Shown here piece by piece: positions 59,673 through 64,000 of a stretch of 64,000 nucleotides of DNA (the first letter of the stretch is position 1; the number at the start of each line of letters is the position of its first letter). The stretch is from assembly GCA_946405145.1 (NCBI GenBank), contig CAMJGE010000008.1, positions 49,700 to 113,699 on the forward strand, in the 5' to 3' direction. The notes beneath the pieces were generated by a model that did no database searches, was not told the origin of the DNA, and saw nothing but the letters and a program-made list of their open reading frames with translations. The stretch is from an uncultured Prevotella sp. (lineage in GTDB: Bacteria; Bacteroidota; Bacteroidia; Bacteroidales; Bacteroidaceae). A program made the translations under genes and the position numbers.

Positions 59673-61799
59673 TTATTGCGCGTTGATCTCCTGGATCAGT
59701 CGATCTGCCTTTCCCCAGCTCTCCATCATGTAGAGCACGTAGCGGATATCAACACCGATACAACGGGCCAGTTGGCGATCGAAGAAGATGTCTGAGGCCA
59801 GAGAATCCCAGTTGCCGTCGAAGGCTAGGCCGATGAGCTCACCCTTGCCATTGAACATCGGTGAACCAGAGTTTCCGCCTGTGATATCATTGTTTGAAAG
59901 GAAGCAGAGGTGCATCTTGCCAGTGGTCTTATCAGTATACTTGCCATAGTCAGACTTAGAGAGCAGCTCCTTCATGATGGGTTCTGCCTCGTAGTCGATG
60001 GTGCCAGCTTCGCCTTGCTTCATCTTCTCCACGATGCTCTCTGCTGTGGTGTAGTAGCCTGAAGGTTTGCCACCCAACAGGTATTCGCCCACCTGACCAT
60101 AAGAGAGTCGCATGGTGAAGTTGGCATCACTGTAGTTGGGCATATCCTGCTCCATACGCAACTTGGCAGCACAGAGATAACGCTCCTGAATAGCGATGGA
60201 ATCGTAAACTTCTGCAGTTTCGTCGAAAAGCTTGAACAGAATCTCGTTGAGGCTCTCGCCATAAGCCACACCAGGATCCTTACGGAAGCTCTTCTTGTTG
60301 ATGTAGATCTTCTTACCATTCTTCATCAGCTGCGACTTCTTGTACAGGTAGTCAAGATACTTCTGATAGTCGCCGCCAAAGTCGCGATCCACGATCTGAT
60401 AGAAGCTGGGCAGATATTCCTCCTCTACCTGCTCGCGATAGAACTTCATGGCTGCTGCCATAATCTCCTTGTCGGTAGCCTCGTCCCATTCGTCGCTGTT
60501 GTCCTTGAATTCAATATACTGTTTCTTGGGTTTCTCCTTATCACCCTTGACGATAGAACCGTTATGGGCACGATAGGCGCGACGAGTCAGTTCATCAGAG
60601 CTACGTCTTCCGAAGCTCTCAGTAAAGTAAGTCATACCCCTTATAGCTTTGAACTGCTTGGCGTAGAGGCGCTCCAGAAGCTGGAAGTCGAGTTGGCCTT
60701 TCAGATAGCCTGTTGAGTCCTGCCACTGGCGGATCTTCTGCTCATAGGCGGCTTTCTGCTGAATCAGTCCGATGGAATCGATACATTTGTTCATACCGAT
60801 GGAGTTCTTCCAGTAGTTCGAGCTCTGGGCGTATTTCGAGTCATATTTGATACGCACAGCCTCGTCGGCACGCATGTGGCGGATCATGATGTTCTGTTTC
60901 ACCTCACGAGTCTTATAGCGTGGCTCATTCTCTGCATCACGACGCTCCTTGATACCATAGCTGGAGAGATAGCGGTTGGTGCTGCCAGGATAGCCGATGG
61001 TCATTGAGAACGAGCCAGGCACGTAGCCCTGCAGTGATACAGGTGCCCATTTCTTCGGTTTCATCGGCACGTTATCTTTTGAGTACTCAGCGGGACCACC
61101 AGTCTTGGGATCGACATAGATGCGGAACACAGAGAAGTCGCAAGTCTGTCGAGGCCACATCCAGTTGTCTGTCTCGCCACCAAACTTACCCATCGACTTA
61201 GGCAGCGCAAACACCAGTCGTATATCGTTATAGTCGCGATAGGTGGTCAGATAGTAGGCATTACCCTCGTAGAATGGCTTGATCTCCACACGCAGTGTTG
61301 AGTCCTGCTTACGGATATCTTTCTGCATGATATTCTCGATGGAATCGACGAAATGGCTGCGCTTATCTTCAATCATCTTGTTCAGACCAAGTGAGTCCAG
61401 ATAGGCTGTCACATCCTTCTGTTCCACCATAAAGCTCACGAAGAGGCGCTCATTAGGCAACTCCTCCTCATACGACTGAGCCACGAATCCGTTCAACATA
61501 TAGTCGTGCTCGACAGTAGAATGCGAACGGATGGCCTCGAAGCCGCAGTGATGGTTGGTAAAGACCAGTCCGTTGGGTGACACCACAACGCCAGAACAGA
61601 AGCCACCAAAGTTCACCACACAGTTCTTCACCGCATCATCACCCTGATACAGCGCCCCATAAGGCAACTCATAATTCTCCTGCTTCATCGTCTCATAGAC
61701 GGCATTTGGCAGGTTATACAATGTCCACATGCCTTCATCAGCCTGTGCTGTGAGAAGTGATAAGTTGAAGGCGAAAAATAAAGTCAGTAATTGCTTCAT
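59673..61799 (-). CDS. S46 family dipeptidyl-peptidase (DPP7-like)
   Basis: With ATG at 61799 the protein has 708 residues and a signal peptide (about 1-20, M-K-Q-L-L-T-L-F-F-A-F-N). The chymotrypsin-like triad is visible: His in N-H-H-C-G-F-E-A-I, Asp in the following region, and Ser in G-G-N-S-G-S-P near 640. Eighteen residues after that Ser the sequence reads F-D-G-N-W. As I recall, this position is Gly in DPP7 (hydrophobic P1) and Arg in DPP11 (acidic P1), so DPP7-like specificity is more likely. It removes dipeptides from peptides in the periplasm, a main nutrient route in Bacteroidales. An earlier in-frame ATG (61835) overlaps the neighbouring stop codon and lacks a sensible signal. Confidence 0.9.
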   Translation of the reverse strand: MKQLLTLFFAFNLSLLTAQADEGMWTLYNLPNAVYETMKQENYELPYGALYQGDDAVKNCVVNFGGFCSGVVVSPNGLVFTNHHCGFEAIRSHSTVEHDYMLNGFVAQSYEEELPNERLFVSFMVEQKDVTAYLDSLGLNKMIEDKRSHFVDSIENIMQKDIRKQDSTLRVEIKPFYEGNAYYLTTYRDYNDIRLVFALPKSMGKFGGETDNWMWPRQTCDFSVFRIYVDPKTGGPAEYSKDNVPMKPKKWAPVSLQGYVPGSFSMTIGYPGSTNRYLSSYGIKERRDAENEPRYKTREVKQNIMIRHMRADEAVRIKYDSKYAQSSNYWKNSIGMNKCIDSIGLIQQKAAYEQKIRQWQDSTGYLKGQLDFQLLERLYAKQFKAIRGMTYFTESFGRRSSDELTRRAYRAHNGSIVKGDKEKPKKQYIEFKDNSDEWDEATDKEIMAAAMKFYREQVEEEYLPSFYQIVDRDFGGDYQKYLDYLYKKSQLMKNGKKIYINKKSFRKDPGVAYGESLNEILFKLFDETAEVYDSIAIQERYLCAAKLRMEQDMPNYSDANFTMRLSYGQVGEYLLGGKPSGYYTTAESIVEKMKQGEAGTIDYEAEPIMKELLSKSDYGKYTDKTTGKMHLCFLSNNDITGGNSGSPMFNGKGELIGLAFDGNWDSLASDIFFDRQLARCIGVDIRYVLYMMESWGKADRLIQEINAQ

Positions 61800-61834
61800 A
61801 TTTTTGTTACTATTAAGTCTAAAAATTGCTACCA

Positions 61835-63283
61835 TTAATGCTTGAAAAATTTCCCAATAATGGGAATCTTTGAGAGTGGGAGATCACGCTTCACGATAAG
61901 GGCGGCAAAGAGTGCGATCAGCAGCGTGTTAACAGCCAGTTTCAGGAAGTCTGACCATGAGTCAGGCTGCAGCTGCATCACAGCGAAGAGCGCAGCTGTA
62001 GCCAGCACGTAGATAGCCAGATCCTTCATTGGATAGGGGATGGGGTTCTTCTGCTGTCCGATGATGTAGCTCAGCACCATCGCTGTACCATAGCCCGCAA
62101 CACCACCCCAGGCACAAGCCCAGTAGCCGTATTCGGGGATGAACAGGATATTCACGGCGAAAAGCACGATGCAGCCGGCGAGTGAGAACCAAGCTCCATA
62201 GATGGTCTTGTCGATGAGCTTATACCAGAACGAGAGGTTGAAATAGACACCCATCATGATCTCAGCTGCCATCACGATAGGTACGACACCCAATCCTGCA
62301 CGATATCTCGCACCGATGATATACTGTAATACCGGCATCCAACCCACAACGCAGAGGAAGGCCAACAGCGTGAAGATCAGGAAGTATTTCATCGCCGCAG
62401 CGTAGTATTCGGTCTTGTCGGCATCTTTGCTCTTGGCAAATACGATGGGCTCGTAGGCATAGCGGAAGGCCTGCGTGATCATCGCCATAATCATCGCAAT
62501 CTTCACACATGAGCCGTAATCGCCCAACAGTACATTAGCCTGCGACTGGTCGGGATATACCAGCGGGAAGATGATCTTATCAGCCACCTGGTTCAGAATA
62601 CCCGCAATACCTAAGATCAGAATGGGCCAAGAGTAGCTGAACATCGTCTTCAGCAGCTGTCCGTCGAACTTCCAATGGATGCGGAACAAGTCGGGCAGGA
62701 AGAAGAAGGTGATCAGGCCTGTACAGAGCAGATTGATAAAGAACACGTAGAATACCGAAGTCTTGCCCAGCACCACGAAATAAATCACGTTCAAGGCGAT
62801 GTTCAAGAGGATGAACAGCATCTTCAGCGAGGCAAAGCGGATGGCACGTTTCTGGAATCGCAGATAGCTGAAGGGAATGGCCTGGATGGCATCGAGCGCC
62901 ACCACGACTGCCATCATCAGGAGATAGTCTGGATGCGCTGCGTAGCCAAGGGCACTGCTGATAGATCCGATGAAACCGAAGATTAGCAGCAGGAAGACAG
63001 CTGTCAGCGAGCCCACGGTAGCCATCGCTGTAGAGAAGACTGTATCAGGCTTATAGCGCTCATCGTTGGCAAAGCGGAAGAGGGTGGTCTCCATACCGAA
63101 GGTCAGCAGCACGAGGATGAGTGCTGTGTAGGCATAGATGTTAGTGCTAATACCATAATCGCCTGTTTCGTGAGGCATATAATAGGTGTATAGCGGCACC
63201 AGCAGATAGTTCAGGAACCTGCCCACAATACTGCTCAGTCCATAGATCGCAGTATCTTTTGCTAATGATTTCAGATTTGCCAT
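61835..63283 (-). CDS. Wzx-like oligosaccharide flippase
   Basis: The 482-residue protein has about twelve to fourteen hydrophobic segments and begins with L-A-K-D-T-A-I-Y-G-L-S-S-I-V-G-R-F, the amphipathic start seen in polysaccharide-flippase (PST/MATE-like) proteins. It differs in sequence from the flippase at 25330-26769 and has no glycosyltransferases beside it, so it may serve a general lipid-linked saccharide. It is followed by the S46 gene 36 nt downstream; co-transcription is possible. Confidence 0.82.
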   Translation of the reverse strand: MANLKSLAKDTAIYGLSSIVGRFLNYLLVPLYTYYMPHETGDYGISTNIYAYTALILVLLTFGMETTLFRFANDERYKPDTVFSTAMATVGSLTAVFLLLIFGFIGSISSALGYAAHPDYLLMMAVVVALDAIQAIPFSYLRFQKRAIRFASLKMLFILLNIALNVIYFVVLGKTSVFYVFFINLLCTGLITFFFLPDLFRIHWKFDGQLLKTMFSYSWPILILGIAGILNQVADKIIFPLVYPDQSQANVLLGDYGSCVKIAMIMAMITQAFRYAYEPIVFAKSKDADKTEYYAAAMKYFLIFTLLAFLCVVGWMPVLQYIIGARYRAGLGVVPIVMAAEIMMGVYFNLSFWYKLIDKTIYGAWFSLAGCIVLFAVNILFIPEYGYWACAWGGVAGYGTAMVLSYIIGQQKNPIPYPMKDLAIYVLATAALFAVMQLQPDSWSDFLKLAVNTLLIALFAALIVKRDLPLSKIPIIGKFFKH

Positions 63284-63323
63284 TTTTACCTTTTTAACTT
63301 TTTACCTTTTTATTTTTTTACCT

Positions 63324-64000
63324 TTATGCAAAGAAAAGGTATGCTATTGCAATCGCCGCGATGATGCCTGCAAGGTCTGCCAACAGACCACAGGCCACAG
63401 CGTGACGCGTCTTAACGATACCCACACTACCGAAATAGACAGCGAGGATATAGAAGGTGGTATCCGTAGAACCTTGGAAGATACAACTCAATCGTCCGAT
63501 GAATGAGTCGGCACCATAGGTTGTCATCGCATCCACCATCATACCTCGTGCACCACTTCCGCTCAACGGCTTCATGAGTGCTGTAGGCAGTGCTCCCACG
63601 AAATCTGTGTTTCCGCCGCAAGCCTGGATACCATAGGCGATGCCGTCGATCAGCATATCCATAGCGCCAGAGGCACGAAACACGCCGATGCCCACCAGGA
63701 TGGCTACCAGATAGGGAATAATCCTTACAGCCGTTGTGAATCCCTCCTTAGCGCCCTCAATAAAGGCGTCATAGACATTCACCTTATGGCGCATGCCTGC
63801 CACGATGAAAACGATGATAATCGTCATCAGCAGGATGTTGGCTGTCGAGGTGCTCACCTTGTTCATCAGTATCGAGTCCATCTGTCCGAAACCCCAGATG
63901 ATGGCTGACACCAGGAGGGCTGCGCCACCTAATGTCAGTAATATTGTGCGATTAAACAGGTTGATCTTCTGGTATAGACTGGTGATGATGATACCTGCTA
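63324..64000 (-). CDS. Nucleoside-recognition (Gate/Spm-type) membrane protein, 5' end outside window
   Basis: The frame remains open to the right edge; a GTG at 63911 is internal. The visible C-terminal 225 residues are hydrophobic and contain I-I-P-Y-L-V-A-I-L-V-G-I-G-V-F-R-A-S-G-A and L-S-G-S-G-A-R-G, the paired motifs of the Gate (nucleoside recognition) domain found in SpmA/SpmB and related transporters. In Bacteroidetes the two halves are often fused into one protein of about 400 residues; that would fit. It is thought to transport a small nucleoside-like molecule; this is not proven. Confidence 0.8.
   Translation of the reverse strand, partial: AGIIITSLYQKINLFNRTILLTLGGAALLVSAIIWGFGQMDSILMNKVSTSTANILLMTIIIVFIVAGMRHKVNVYDAFIEGAKEGFTTAVRIIPYLVAILVGIGVFRASGAMDMLIDGIAYGIQACGGNTDFVGALPTALMKPLSGSGARGMMVDAMTTYGADSFIGRLSCIFQGSTDTTFYILAVYFGSVGIVKTRHAVACGLLADLAGIIAAIAIAYLFFA

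Noticed and set aside
1..64000. tRNA, rRNA and riboswitch genes
   Set aside because: Intergenic regions were read for cloverleaf ends and known leader motifs; none was convincing.

Overview
The window looks like a chromosomal segment of a Prevotella-type member of the Bacteroidales. Three things point there. Many intergenic regions carry the Bacteroidetes promoter pattern TTTG-N19-21-TAnnTTTG. Several genes are of typically Bacteroidetes families (DUF5686, S46 dipeptidyl-peptidase, TssD, GPH symporters, HU-like/VapE pair). The content is rich in plant-polysaccharide enzymes. No tRNA, rRNA or CRISPR array was found. Protein functions were assigned by reading motifs only; no database search was possible.

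Layout. (1) 1-9611, plus strand: one long, tightly spaced operon. It begins with an MMPL exporter (truncated by the window edge), a phytoene-desaturase-like FAD oxidoreductase, a LolA-like protein and a DUF5686 outer-membrane protein. It continues with a CDP-alcohol phosphotransferase, a UPF0104 membrane protein, a PLP enzyme and a LicC-like cytidylyltransferase. The last four read as a CDP-activated headgroup pathway for a lipid. (2) 9649-13229, minus: C-terminal processing protease and topoisomerase IV subunit B. (3) 13257-13956: a 0.7-kb non-coding stretch with four palindromes at 22-bp spacing. (4) 13957-19203: a glucuronidase-like GH2, two orphan T6SS tube proteins (TssD/Hcp) and a GH9. 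(5) 19313-26769: an orphan FecCD permease, a GT-C-like membrane protein, and a minus-strand surface-glycan operon (flippase, IspD/TarI, epimerase, LicD, glycosyltransferase). (6) 26876-33354: lipoprotein lipase, CE15 glucuronoyl esterase, metG, and an iron alcohol dehydrogenase broken by a one-base frameshift. (7) 33502-48708: hemicellulose genes (GH127/146, GH51, GH31, acetyl esterase, two GPH symporters, GH43 and an ECF sigma factor), interrupted by dinB and a YgjP-like protease. (8) 48761-55014: M16 peptidase, PfkB kinase, FprA flavo-diiron protein, DEAD-box helicase and a lipoprotein flavodoxin. (9) 55093-59076: a small module of an AlbA_2 protein, an HU-like protein and a VapE/BT4734-type primase-helicase. 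It is arranged around a divergent, AT-rich region with helically phased ATGTAG arrays and 18-bp palindromes. (10) 59095-64000: LOG-family hydrolase, S46 peptidase, a Wzx-like flippase and a truncated nucleoside-recognition membrane protein.

How it works together: the carbohydrate genes form a periplasm-to-cytoplasm route for acetylated, glucuronoylated arabinoxylan or xyloglucan fragments. Esterases (CE15, SGNH) and GH9/GH127/GH51/GH31 carry signal peptides, the two GPH symporters import sugars, and the leaderless GH43 finishes in the cytoplasm. No SusC/SusD pair is present in the window. The best candidates for undescribed biology are the headgroup cassette (5763-9611), in which the phosphotransferase lacks the last canonical Asp, and the symmetric HU/VapE locus (55.3-59.1 kb).
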